The notes under the pieces: model-generated
Told to the model about the DNA's origin: nothing
The model's database searches: none
Seen by the model: the letters and a program-made list of their open reading frames with translations, nothing else
Position numbers and translations under genes: made by a program
Source of the DNA: Anomaloglossus baeobatrachus
Lineage: Eukaryota; Chordata; Amphibia; Anura; Aromobatidae
Assembly: GCF_048569485.1 (NCBI RefSeq)
Contig: NC_134355.1
Span: forward strand, 663,887,979-663,951,978
Length of the DNA: 64,000 nt
Direction: 5' to 3'
In this document: piece after piece, positions 1-13,600 of the stretch
Numbering within the stretch: position 1 is the first letter of the stretch
How the letters are laid out: each line of letters opens with the position of its first letter

Positions 1-392
1 GAGTTCTATGGACACCCCTGATAACAGCTGCACCACTGCAGGTCATGCAGACTGAGCAGAGGAGCCTGTGGGAGCTCAGGAACGTGCCTATACTAAGGTG
101 TGTAACGCTGGATTCACCAAACAAAGGATGTTGCTTTCCTTCTCTAGTATCAGCTATGAGGTTAGAGTTTCATGTATTATTTTATTATGAAAAGAATATA
201 CAGCATATACAAATTTTTTAAGTCAATTTCAGTTGTTCACATTCGTTTACAAATATTTACAAATATTATATTTATTTTATTTATTTGTTAATTATTTCTT
301 TCTATTAGGTGCATTAACGCAATGCATTTCTTTCCTGCCTACTTCAGTGTATTCTGTTCGCAATTTGCAGCCCATGGATTCAATGTGACTTA

Positions 393-928
393 AGGCTGCG
401 TTACACGCAGCGACATCGCTAGTGATCGCACCCGCCCCCGTCATTTGTGCGTCACTGGCAAATCACTGCCCGTGGCGCACAATATCGCAGGTACCCGTCA
501 CACATACTTACCTTCCTAACAACGTTGCTGTGGGCGGCGAACAACCTCTTTTTTAAGGGGGAGGTTCATGCGCTTTCACAGCAACGTCACACAGCGGCCC
601 GCCAATAGAAGCAGAGGGGCGGAGACCAGCCGCATTAACCTCATTGCCGGCAGGACGCAGGTACATTGTTGTTTGTCGTTCCTGGGGTGTCATACGTAGC
701 GATATTTGCTGCCTCAGGAACGACGACCAACCTGCGTCATGCACCAGCAACGATATTTGGGAAAGGAACGACGTGTCAACGATCAACGATTAGGTGAGTA
801 ATTTTGATCGTTAACACTCGCTCATAGGTGTCACATGCAACGACGCCGCTAACGACGTCTGATGTACGTCACGTATTCCGTGACCCCGACGACATATCGT
901 TAGCGATATCGTTGCATGTAAAGCCCCC
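393..928. mobile_element. Harbinger-like MITE, copy H1
   Basis: A 536-bp element with no coding capacity, flanked by TTA on both sides (390-392, 929-931). Terminal inverted repeats begin AGGCTGCGTTACACGC on the left and read GGGGGCTTTACATGCAAC inward from the right. Three-bp TWA duplications point to PIF/Harbinger. It lies downstream of the CYP2 stop, perhaps within its 3' UTR. Copies H2-H4 share the interior. Confidence 0.8.
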
Positions 929-1506
929 TTAATTCTCTGTACTGTAAAGTGCAGATCCACAACAGGAATCAAAGGAGGGTCTAAAATGTAACCATCGATG
1001 TATACATAGACTTAATTTTTATCTTTGTATGGAAATTAGAACTCAGTACCAAAAAACTTTTTGCCACCTCTCTCAAGTGTGAAGGTCAGAGCACTTTGAT
1101 ACTGGTGGCCTACACCAACCCCACTCTATTTGCGGTTACCAAATGCACAGTGTATGGTGCTGAAACAGTACAGATCAATACACTGTGTAGAGGCCATATT
1201 CAAGAACTTCAGCTCAATCACATCAGATGTGTAATGAGAGCGGAGTTGCCGTACCAGAAAATGGCCACTACACGGTGAATGGAGCTGTGCTGTTCCAGCT
1301 CCGTGACATTTTGCCACAATAGGAGCTTCATACAGCCGACTATGCTATCAGAGCACTGGCTGTCGGACCACCATTGTTCTGATGTTGTTGACCTTTCTTA
1401 CGGTTAAGCCATTAATAGATTTATCAGTAGAACAGATTTTGTGGACAACCTCTTTGAACAATTAGGATGAAAACATGCCTATGTCAGTAGTGATTGAAAG
1501 CCTAGT

Positions 1507-1685
1507 CTATTTGCGAGATATTGCACAGATCTCAAAAGGTTTGGGAGAGTTTGTAGACCCCAGTGCAGGGGTGAGGTCCAGTTTGGCTCCAAGTGTTGGC
1601 TTGAAAGTGAAATTTTGTAATAACGTTGTAAAGAACAAGAATAGCTCCATCTTCGATAAAGTTTCTCCGGCACAGCTTCGTCTAC
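1507..1685 (-). CDS. CYP2-like: CYP2 exon 9, haem ligand and C terminus
   Basis: The last coding exon supplies RRSCAGE with the proximal cysteine, then [15 protein letters not shown] and the C-terminal FEICAISRK before a TAG stop. Acceptor CCTCGCAG. The 3' UTR is not defined. The nearest AATAAA-type signals I see downstream are near 260-280 and 181-186, beyond a MITE, so the UTR could be long and include repeat sequence. Confidence 0.92.
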
Positions 1686-4600
1686 CTGCGAGGAAGAATA
1701 GAAAACTACAGATTATTCGAGATCTCAACTGGATGGAATTAAGACTTGATAAATATTTGGATAAATCTTTGAACACATTTGGTATCATCACAATTGTAAA
1801 GACCTGGAGAATTATATTACTAGGTGATATTTTTACAGAACAATGAAGTAAACCCCCCCCAAAAAAAAAATGTGGAATTATCTGGAGGGTTATGCTCAAT
1901 TTCAATAATTTTAGATTTTTTTCCTTGTTTTCCAGTACATTGAAAAGTAAAATGAATGTCATCATTTGAAACTACGTCTCACAAGAACAAGCCCTGAAAT
2001 TACTATATGACTGAAAAATGAAAAAGTTTAAAAAAACTCTTAAAGAAGAAAATGAAATCAAAAGTATGAAAGCAGAAAATTGCCAGTCAAGAAAAGGTTA
2101 AAGAATATAATTATAGAAATAGTAAATTGCTTGTTGGATCATAAACGTATAGGGAAAAGTAGTTCAGATTTGAGCAGTTTTGGTCTCAACCCTCGTTGTC
2201 TTTTTTTTGCTACCTTCCTGCTCTTGCTTTCCCCCTTAGTTTCTTACTGCTTGTTCCTGGGAGTTTGCAGTGTGTCTGAGTTTTGTTTTTTCCCTGGCTG
2301 TCTAAATCTGTGTTGCCATCACACTTTTGCCCCTTCCTTCCCTGTAGGGGTGTGCATAACAGATTAGATCTGGTTAGGAGAATAGTAAGGCAGGGGACTC
2401 AGGTATCTCCACCATTAGGGGTAACCCTGAGGTTAGGGATTGCTCAGGGTCCCCTAACGTGAGGGACAATATAAGAGTCCCCTGTTCCTTTCTATCCTTC
2501 AGTCCCATCGTGACACTCACAGACCAATTCACCTGTTCACTAATAATGCTACAGTATATTAAAAAAAATGTGACTTTTTTTCTAAATCTTTCCCCACTGG
2601 TTGTATATTTTTTAAGCTCTATTATATATGCAGAAATATGGAAATAATACATCATGGGGGAATCAAAAACAAAAAAATGATGTGTATTGCAAAGCAACTA
2701 TTTGATGCAATGTCAAAACCAAACTGCAAAGTGAAGAGTCCCACCAGTTGTGCTCAAGTCTAAAAAGACCTGGTCATCTGGACTGTTAAGGCCACTTTAC
2801 ACGCACCAGCTGCCGATTGCACCCGCCCCCGTTGTTTGTGCATCACGGGCAAATCGCTGCCCGTGGCGCACAATATCATTAGTCCCCGTCACACATACTT
2901 ACCTGCATAGCGACTTCGCTGTGGCCGGCGAACCGCCTCCTTTCTAAGGGGGCGGTTCATGCGGCGTCACAGCGACATCACACGGCAGCCGTCTAATAGA
3001 AGCAGAGGGGCGGAGAGTAGCCAAAAAAAACGACACACCCACCTAGTTGCCGGAGGACACAGGTACGGTGTTGTTCGTCGTTCATGTCACATGTAGTGAT
3101 GTGTGCTGCCTCAGGAATGACGAACAACCTGCGTCCTGCAACAGCAACATATTTGGGATTAGAACGACGTGTCAACGATCAAGTGAGTAATTTTGATCAT
3201 TATCGGTCGTTCGTACGTTTCACACGCAACAACATCGCTAACGAGGCCGGATGTGCATCACGAATTCCGTGACCCCAACGACATCTCGTTAGCGATGTCG
3301 TTGCGTGTAAAGCAGCCTTTATTTATAATATGATTTCAACATGAAAAAATTTACCAATTTCCATCAATCCTAGTTTGTGTGTCTTTTTTTGGGGGGGCTT
3401 ACAAAATCATCACCAATGACTTGTTTGGCCAACTTTGGTCCATGACTCGGATGAAAAACGGACACGTCTTCATGATTCTTTTGCTGACACATGGTCCGAA
3501 ATTCATAGACAAGTGAGCAGCCAAATAGATTATATTACATACCTATCCTATTCATAAAATAATGAAGCTTAAGAAAGTGATATTCGTTATGAAAGTTACC
3601 TATTGAGAAGGGGACAAAGCCCTCACTCTTCTTGAAATTTCCATTCGAATCTAAAAAGTGTTCTGGATAAAACTCATCCGGCTTCTCAAAGTAAGCTTTA
3701 TCTCGGAGTATAGAGTGAAGCAATGGGAAAATAACAGTGCCCTGTGGGGAAAAGAATCATTATACATTACAGAATAAGTTAATATAACATCAGTTCACCA
3801 GTATAGGAGCAATCCCATAATGTGTGACATAAATAGATGACTCTAGGCCGGTTCCTGGGTGACCTTAAGCAGAAGACAATTGAGGAAATGCACCACCCAC
3901 AATTCTATAATAAAAGTTAAACCTTCATATTTATTAAAAATGTTTTAAACCAGGATGTATATAAAAACATGCTAATACACATAGGAATGACCCATATACT
4001 AATGGGTCATTGGTAAATTAGCATGGATTTACACTGGGTAAGGAAAGTATTCAGACCCTTTTAAATTTTAAACTCCGTTTCATTGTAGACATTTGGTAAA
4101 TTGAACAAAGTTCTTTTTTTCTCATTAATGTGCACTCTGCACCCCATCATGACAGAAAAAAAACAGAAATGTAGAAATTTTTGCAAATTTTATAAAAAAA
4201 GAAAAACGGAAATATCACATGGTCATAAGTATTCAGACTCTTTGTGTAGTATTGAGTAGACGCACCCTTTTGAGCTAGTACAGGTATGAGTCTTCTTGGG
4301 AATGATGCAATAAGTTTTTCACCCCTGGATTTGGGGATCCTCTGCCATTCTTCCTTGCAGATCCTCTCCAGTTCCGTCAGGTTGGATGGTGGAGCGTTGG
4401 TGGACAGCCATTTTCAGGTCTTTCAAGAGATGCTCAATATGGTTTAGGTCATGGCTCTGGCTTTGCCAGTTATGAATGGTCACAAAGTTGTTTTGAAGCC
4501 TCTCCTTTGTTATTTTAGCTGTGTGCTTAGGGTCATCGTCTTGTTGGAAGGTGAACCTTCGACAAAGTCTGAGGTCCAGAGCACTCTGGAAGAGGTTTTC

Positions 4601-7600
4601 TTCCAGGATATCTCTGTACTTGGCCACATCATCTTTCCTTCAATTGCAACCAGTCGTCCTGTCCCTGTGGCTGAAAAATACCCCCCTGGCATGACGCTGC
4701 CACCACCATGTTTCACTGTGATGAGGTAACTGGTTTTCTCCAAATATACCGCTTAGAATTATCACTAAAATGTTCTATCTTCGTCTCATCAGACCAGAGA
4801 ATCTTATTTCTCATAGTCTGGGAGTCCTTTATGTGTTTTTTTGCAAACTCTATGCAGGATTTCATATGTCTTGCACTGAGGAGAGGCTTCCGTCGGCCAC
4901 TCTGCGATAAAGACCCGACTGGTGGAGGACTGCAGTGACAGTTGACTTTGTGGAACTTTCTCCCATCTCTCTACTGCATCTCTGGAGCTCAGCCACAGTG
5001 ATCTTGGGGTTCTTCTTTACCTTTCTCACCAAGGCTCTTCACTTAGGAACCATGAGTACTGCAGAAATTCTTTTGTAACCTTGGCCAGATCTGTGCCTTG
5101 CCAGAATTCTGTCTCTGAGCTCTTTGGGCAGTTCCTTTGACCTCATGATTCTCATTTGGTGTGACATGCACTGTGAGCTGTGAGGTCTTATATAGACAGG
5201 TGTGTGCCTTTCCAAATCAAGTCCTATCAGTTTAATTAAACACAGCTGGACTCCAATGAAGGAGTAGAACCATCTCAAGGAGGATCACAAGGAAATGGAC
5301 AGCATGTGACTTAAATATGAGTGTCTGAGCAAAGGGTCTGAATACTTATGACCATGTGATATTTCAGTTTCTCTTGTTTAAAAAAATTTGCAAAAATTTC
5401 AACATTTCTGATTTTTTTCTGTCAAGATGGGGTGCAGAGCGTACATTAACGAGAAAAAAAAAATGAACTTTTTTGAATTTACCAAATGTCCGCAATGAAA
5501 CAAAGACTGAAAAATTTAAAGGTGTCTGAATACGATCCGTACCCACTGTATATACAGCCTGGTTGAAAACTTTTTTTTAATAAACATGAAGTTTTAACTT
5601 TTATTTTTGAGTTTTAGAAGCTGAATTCTCCCAAACTTAGAGGACTCGTACATAAAACCGATTTCTGTTTCTTACCTTCGGAATAAAATACCCTCTGAAT
5701 GTGACATCTTCAGAAGTTGCGTGTGGGACACTATTAGGTGCAATATCACCAAACCGTTGAATCTCATGGATGACGGCGTCTGTATACGGCATTTCCTTCC
5801 GATGCTCCATTTGAGGTTGGGCCGATCCGATCACTCGCTCAATTTCATTATGAACTTTCTCTACCAAGAAAGGAATACGATATCACGTAATATTCTTACC
5901 AGTATTATATTTAATATCTACCATTACATCCCAATGCCAACCCATGAGATAGTATCAGCACAGTAGGACAAATTTATCATCAGAAAGAAATGTATATTTT
6001 TTATGTTATTGTATTTTTAAAAAAGATGCTTACATGTTTAAAGTCTATAAAAGTAAATGCTAAAAACATTGCAGACTGGGTTTAATGGCAAAACATATTT
6101 TACAATCTACTACATATACATTTAATGTTATGATTATTGAAGAGTTGAGTCAATTAGATGCATACTGAATCTGTACAATTTTTGGAAATTCAAAATAATT
6201 TGCAATTATCTTTACATGAATCGCCTAAAATGGTTACCTCTATTTTACAAACATTACATAATATAGCACAGCCAATCAGAAGGGACTATTATATCCCATA
6301 TAAAAGCAGATGCAGGGAAGGAAGCAGACCTTTTGGGGTGAATCTAAACAGTGAGAGAATGTCACAGCTCAAAGCTTAGCTATAAACATAGGGATACCAA
6401 ATTAAAAAATAACCATGTAGCGTCTCTGAGGTATCAGGTGCCACAAAATATGTAACCAACTGTGGACAACCCAAACCGTGGAATACCAGTGCCGGTAAAC
6501 ACACCAACACCATCACACATACACTTAAACCCATGCCCAACCTGGGAAAACTTTCTAGAGACAGATTTAAAGGATGGCCACCTATTGGTTGGTAAGCATC
6601 CAATCTTCCAAGGAGAGACCCAAAAAGGGGTAGGGCTTGTTGCTAGGTAGGGAGTTGGTAGGAGGAGGAAAGTCAGTTTTTGTTGGAGAGAGACTCTGAG
6701 GGGGTCAGAAGTGACAGAAAGGAGAAAGTGAAGTGTTTTAGGACAGTAATCCTAGGTGTTAAAACCTGAAGAAAGAACTGGAGCTAAAAAGGAGGAGAGT
6801 TGCTGTGGAGTAAGGAACCAGTGCTCAAGGAACCGAGGGTTGCCAGAGGAGTGCAGGACCAAGACTAAGAGCATCTGTGGTGCCCCTGACCTGGTCAGGC
6901 ACCATTGAGTACTGCACCCATGCTGGGACAGTACTTCCAGATAACCCTAAAGGCCAGAATGAGGTGTGTATGCACAGACACATAGCCACCAGGTCTCCCG
7001 CACCTTTAGAGGGGACCCTTCCATAGTCCCTGGAGGGGGCTAGCTTTCAAATCTCATCAAGAGGTGTAGCGGAGGGGCTGGGAGCTAAAGTGCAGAGGTT
7101 GTCAGGAGGAGAGGAGAGCCAGTCTGGTAGTGGTCGCGAGTTGGTTGCGCGCGCTGCCACTAGTCAGACCCTACGCGGTGTAGTGACAGTTAGTGGGGGA
7201 GAACGGTCACTGAGAGAGGACAGAGAAGTTGCTCCTGGTGACTAAGCACGTATGGGGTACAGGTCCCTAGAACAGGCTTCAGTTTATCCACCTGTTAAAC
7301 CTGCTGGTGAGGGGAACTACAGGTACCTCACCAATCTCACAGGTCCGAGCCTCAGTAGCAACGCAGGGGACAGAGCCTGGAGCCATCTTCCTTGGTCCAC
7401 GCTGCTGGCAAATGGGTCGAACACAGGGGAGAAAAGGCAGTTGCGACTCCCTGGATAGACCCCCATGGTACTTCAGGTCAGGGGGTTATCCGAACATAGA
7501 AGTGCTAGGAAGGTGAGCTAATTTGTCACCCTCAGACTTGCCTGAAGGACACCTGGTTTCACCTGGTTTATTGAAGCATCGCCCAGGTCAGCTCACAACA

Positions 7601-10600
7601 ACACCTGAGTGAGTAAAAACCAGTTAAAAGACTGTTGGACTCTGCCTGCATTATTTCTGGAACCTGCTACTCTGCTCACCCGAGCCCCTGGGGCCTGCCT
7701 CACTCATGGGAGGCTACAACACCTGCCTGCAGACCTCATCAGCCCCAGAAGCTCATAAAACCTGCAGCGGCGGTCATTACATCCCTGACCGCAAGCCGTG
7801 AGTGGCGTCACGATAAATAAAACAACTTACCTTACCTGTCTGCCAAACTGTTCAAGTCTTGTGGCGTCCCTGAAGAGAATCGTCATTCGTGGGTGTCACA
7901 TCTCCAGCACTGGCAGGGTGCAAAACCCTTTAACGAGAGTACGCTTCAAGCTCCATGTTAAATCTGCCCGGTCAGGGGATCATCAGGGTCTCTCACCAAC
8001 CTGAGTGTCCGGAGCAAAGCAGCAAAGAGGGGACCTGGGAGTCCAGCCCATTAAATTGTCCAGGCTGGCTGCTATACGGGTAAAAACTGTGAAACGGAGG
8101 GGATCCCAGGAAACTTTAGGCCACGGGGAACCACCAAAAAACAAAGTGTGCATGGAGGACAGCTCACCAGGTCACTAACTGGAACTGGGAACAAAGGGTG
8201 AGGGAACACCTGAAAACCAGCATCACCCGGGTGGTGGTACCAGAACAGTGAGTAAAAACCAGTTTAAACTGAAGCCCTGTGAAGCTTGAATCCTTTCTAC
8301 CTTGGTGCATCATCAGTTCACAATGCACACTACTACCACCATCATGCTCTTCCGGGGCCTAGCCCTACTTGCGCAGGGCCAGAACACCTGAGCTGCATTA
8401 TGCTACCCGCTCCAGGAAGATCACGCAGTGGCGGCTCCTACAAAATAGCCGCATCCTGCAAGTGGCGTAGTCAAAAACTCTTTTATTTATTTTACTTTTA
8501 TTTTTCCACTTTTTAACCCTATTTCGGATCGACCCCTGCAGTCACAGAACCGGGTATTGGCCGCGACCACGACTCCCCTCTTCACCATACGCCCAGGAAC
8601 GAGTACCCCACTGCCCTGGGGCATCACAACCATATAAAAGATAAATCTGAATAAACATACAAAATGTTGTGCTGACAACAAAGCACATGTAATTAAACAC
8701 CTGGTTACAGCATACCAGAAATTAACATAGCAATCAGACACAGCATACTGATTAAGGCCTCTTTCACACCTCCTTGTCTCCGGTACGTGTTTGGTCATTT
8801 TCCTCACGTACCGGAGACACGGGTACACGTAGACCAATTAAAAACAATGGGTCTGCGCTCACGTGCGTTTTCTGCCATGGACCATGTGTATGTGTGGCGC
8901 CCTGGACAAGCCAGGGATCACAGGTAACAACACACACACACACCCCCACCCTCAGCAGTTCACAGCAGTCATCCCCAGTGAGACCTGATTTCTTCCTCGG
9001 GTTCAGACAGACACACCAGGTGGGCGGAGTCAGGCAGATGGGCACGCCCACCGAGGAGTTTAGCTGGCCTGAGGCAGGAAACAAGCCCAGACAAGTCCAG
9101 GCAGAGGAAGAGAGAGGAGGCGGGCAGAGAGGCAGACACAGACTGGGGCCTAGGTTGGAGCCTAGTGCCCTCGTGTAGCAGTCAGGCAGACAGTAGTGGC
9201 CGTCTGCGAGAGCCGGGAAGACAGTCTGGTGGAACCGTAGGTAGCCGGGGCTGGGCGGTGGCCCACCGGTACTGAACCGGGGAGCCAGCTGGAAACCGAA
9301 GCGCAGGAGTAGTGTACGGAAGGTGCAGGAAAGGACTTACATTACCAACCTGGGGTCAAGGGAAAAACACCGCAGCCATCTGTGGGACCCGTCCATCCAG
9401 CCGTTTGTTTCATCAGAGACTCTGTGTTTATCATTGGCTGAGTGAGTACCACCGTGCCGTGCGGCACAGTGCTGCCTCCGCGACCCTGCACCTCATCAGG
9501 CCCCGTAACCCGCCTGCCATCAATCCCTACCCCATCACCGGGCCCCGGGACAACCAACCCCCTACCCATGGAGGGGAGAACAAACATCCAGGCTGCTCCC
9601 TGCCATCGCTCCCGGGATCCCGTCCAGAGCAGCGGTGGTGTCACCAACCTCACCACAACCGTGGGTGGCGTCACGGACAATATCAAATCCCCTCAATCAA
9701 TCCCCCCCCTTTTCACTCACGGGCGAGGAACGCCGCTCGAGTCCCCGGGATCCAGCCCACCGCTCGAGCCACTACCGAGCAGCAGCAGCAGCAGCCGGAC
9801 CCGAGCAGTGGGAGAGTGCAGCGTCCCCTCCTCCGCCCGCGACAACTTGGCGTCACGAACAGGATCTTACCGCTCTGCCGTTTGGTAGAGGTGCGCCTTG
9901 TGACCGCTGAAGGTGTCCGGCCGAAAAACTTGAGAAGCCGCCATTTTGGGCGCGAAAAGTCCCCGCTCGAGCGTCTTCCCGAGAAGTAGAGGCGCGAAAG
10001 CCAAAACCCCGCCCCTGTAGAGGAGGTGCCAGAGAGACACTAAGGGGGCGCGGATGGCGTCCGGCCGCATGTGAACCGCGGCTGTGGAAGCAGGGACGCC
10101 AGGACTCTGCCAGTATTTGGTTCCTGGAACACCGCTGCGCGAGATGTCCCGTCCGTCCGGCACCGCTGATGACGACGGCTCCGACAGTCCGCCCGGCCGC
10201 AACGGCAGCGAAGCACCCATCCCGTTAAGGAATCTGGGCCTGTTCTTGGACTGGGGTCAAGGGGTGCTGCCCACTTCTTAGGGGCAGCATCAGGGCCAGG
10301 TTGTTTGGGTGGGTGACTGAAGGACCCGTTCCGTTGCCGTTATTAAAAGTGTTATGCCTCCCGTGGGGGAAGTTGTAAAAAAAAAAAAAAAAAAAAAAAA
10401 TGCATGCGTGAAAATGTTTTAAAATGTTTTATCTTTTTCAGTTTGTGAAAATAAAACTGGTGATGGACGGGCAGCCCGCGCACGGTCTGCATTTTACTAA
10501 GGGGGAATGTGGCGCCCTGGACAAGCCAGGGGCCACAGGTAACAACACACACACACACACCCACCCTCAGCAGTTCACAGTAGTCATCCCCAGTGAGACC

Positions 10601-13600
10601 TGATTTCTTCCTCGGGTTCAGACAGACACACCAGGTGGGCGGAGTCAGGCAGATGGGCACGCCCACCGAGGAGTTTAGCTGGCCTGAGGCAGGAAACAAG
10701 CCCAGACAAGTCCAGGCAGAGGAAGAGAGAGGAGGTCTGGAGAGAGGCAGACGCAGACTGGGGCCTAGGTTGGAGCCTAGTGCCCTCGTGTAGCAGTCAG
10801 GCAGACAGTAGTGGCCGTCTGCGAGAGCCGGGAAGACAGTCTGGTGGAACCGTAGGTAGCCAGGGCTGGGCGGTGGCCCACCGGTACTGAACCGGGGAGC
10901 CAGCTGGAAACCGGAGCGCAGGAGTAGTGTACGGAAGGTGCAGGAAATGACTTACATTACCAACCTGGGGTCAGGGGAAAAACACCGCAGCCGTCTGTGG
11001 TACCCGTCCATCCAGCCGTTTGTTTCATCAGAGACTCTGTGTTTATCATTGGCTGAGTGAGTACCACCATACCGTGCAGCACAGCGCTTCCCCCGCAACC
11101 CTGCACCTCATCAGGCCCCGTAACCCGCCTGCCATCAATCCCTACCCCATCACCGGGCCTCGGGACAACCAACCCCCTACCCACGGAGGGGAGAACTAAC
11201 ATCCAGGTTGCTCCCTGCCATCGCTCCCGGGATCCCGTCCAGAGCAGCGGTGGTGTCACCAACCTCACCACAACCGTGGGTGGCGTCACGGACAATATCA
11301 AATCCCCACAACCAATCCCCCCCCTTTTCACTCACGGGCGAGGAATGCCGCTCGAGTCCCTGGGATCTGGCCCACCTCTCGAGCCACCACCGAGCAGCAG
11401 CAGCCGGACCCAAGCAGTGGGAGAGTGCAGCGTCCCCTCCTCCGCCCGCAACATATGTGTGGAGCATACATGTGTCCGTGTGCTCCACACATCAACATGC
11501 CCGTTTTTCTCCGGCATCACGGGTGTCACACGGAACGCAAATCGACCACACGGATGTGTTCCGTGTGACACGCGCCGGAGAAAACACACGTTTGAGAAAA
11601 TAAAAAAAAAAAAACTTTACTTCCCTTCTCCAGCCCTCCTGTCTCTGCCGCTGCTGTCACTTGCTTCCGACCGCCGCTCATTATGCTCATTGAATATTCA
11701 CTTCACTGCGGCCGGAAGCAGCAGCAGCGGGGAGTCAGCAGGAGCGGAGACCGAAGATCAGCACCACGGACAGCGATGCCAGGGACAGGTGAGCAGAAAG
11801 TTCCCGTTCTCCGTGTGTTATCACGGAGAACACACGTAGGCCATAAACACGGCTCACGGAGGGCAAAACGCACCTCTGACACGTCCGTGAAAAACGTGCG
11901 TGGTTTTTCACGAACGTGTGAAAGAGGCCTAAGATGGTAATAGTTATTTCTACTTGCACCTGCCTGACAATTGAGGTTTGTACAATAGAGTGACAGTGGT
12001 GCCCCTAGTCCACGTTGGCTTTCTCTACAAGACCCTCGCAAATATGCCATATGGGAAAGATAAATCTCAATCATGATATAGAAAATTTCAGCCAAAACAT
12101 CATGTTAAGATGCAGTAACACAATATAACATATAATATAAAATATTTTATAGTACCAATGATATAAATCCAAAAGTAAGTATGATCTAGAACATATGCAC
12201 TTTTGTCATGATTAAGAGCACACTTGCTTGAAACGCGTCGATGTTAGTCATGCCTTGACGTTGAATGATGTTCTAAAATAATGTTTTCATTAAAGAAGCT
12301 TTTTTAATCTACTGTAGATGCTGGATTAATTGTTAGAATTCTTTCTGCTGATCACCTGAGACCCGGACCAGGTTACCGAGCACCGCATTTCATATTCCAT
12401 TCTCCGGTGAGCTGTGTTCTTTATATGTATGGCCAAGAACAAACATTCAAAGTGTTCCTTTCTTTAAGGGGTTTATCAGGAGTGAAAAAGGTGAACTTTT
12501 CTTTGTGGATGTTCAACAGAAGTATATACTGTGCCACCATAACCCCATCAGCGGATGATCCTTCAGGGCATTATATACACAGAAACTTCAAGCAGTTGGA
12601 AAGATATTTTTTAAGATGACCCTTTGTTGGAGCACTCTATGGTGCCAGATTCTGACCGACAATTGTCAATGGACCAGACCCAAAACCAACAAACGGACTT
12701 CATAAGACTGATAATGGATTGATCTCCAATTACATATATTGCTGTAATACAATGATCAATCACAGGGTCCAATCCTCCAGTATATGGTGCCTACATCAAA
12801 AGACTCCATATATATGGAAGAACCCCCTTCTTATTTAACAGGTGTAGCGCTGGCTCCCCTAGTACACTGAAGCTCCACTGCACGCTAGTGCCGTGTATCT
12901 GCTCCCTCCTCTTCCCTGCATGACCATCCTCATAGTGAAGTTTGTGGCTCGCCCTATAGGCACTACATGGGCTGTGCACATGTAGTGCGGTCTCTGGCTT
13001 TCCCACTGCAGATGCCCACATGTGTTTTCTGGTCTCCAGTCTAGAAGGTATGCAAGTGCTTAATGTCCCTTTAAGGGGAAGTGTTTGCACCCTGCCAAGG
13101 TGTCCCCAGCCTATCTCTGGGAGGCACCTGCTCCTTAAGGCACCCTCCTCTCATGGGAGGGGCCAGAGCATCCCATTAGGTTTGCCACCTAGTATCTGTT
13201 GGTTGCTCCTGTCCATTTGCTCTGGTCTGCAGGCTTCCAGCACCAGTCCTACTTGTAATCAGTTCTGCTCTGTTGGGTTCCTCTTTTTTTCTGGACCTGT
13301 CCCTGTCTACTGCTGAAGGCCGGTGTTCTGCCTGTGTTCTGTGACCTGCCTGAGTCTGGTATCCTGTCTGAGTCTGATTAACCTTGGATCCTCTGTATTC
13401 AGGTACCTGCATATCCACTGACTGGTGTATCCAGTTACCAGCATTTTCTGTACCTGAATTATTGCTGTGTTCTGTACCTGAAGTTCTGCTGTGCCTTGTA
13501 CCTGGGGCTTGTGAGTTACTTTAAGTCTGTGTCCTGTGAATAAAGCCCTATTTGTATCGTGACCCTGAAGTCCTGAGTACTTGCTGTGCCTGTATCACCC

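Larger units (their letters stand above)
8756..11929. mobile_element. MITE H7 with an LTR element inserted in it
   Basis: Outer inverted ends GGCCTCTTTCACAC and GTGTGAAAGAGGCC lie between TAA duplications (8753-8755, 11930-11932), as in Harbinger-type elements. The two MITE parts, 8756-8892 and 11458-11929, are separated by an LTR element. The MITE must predate that insertion. Confidence 0.75.

Noticed and set aside
9312-11839. ORFs of 115-260 codons in element A, some overlapping on both strands
   Set aside because: They lie largely in LTR sequence, occur in both LTR copies with changes, and match no known protein motif.
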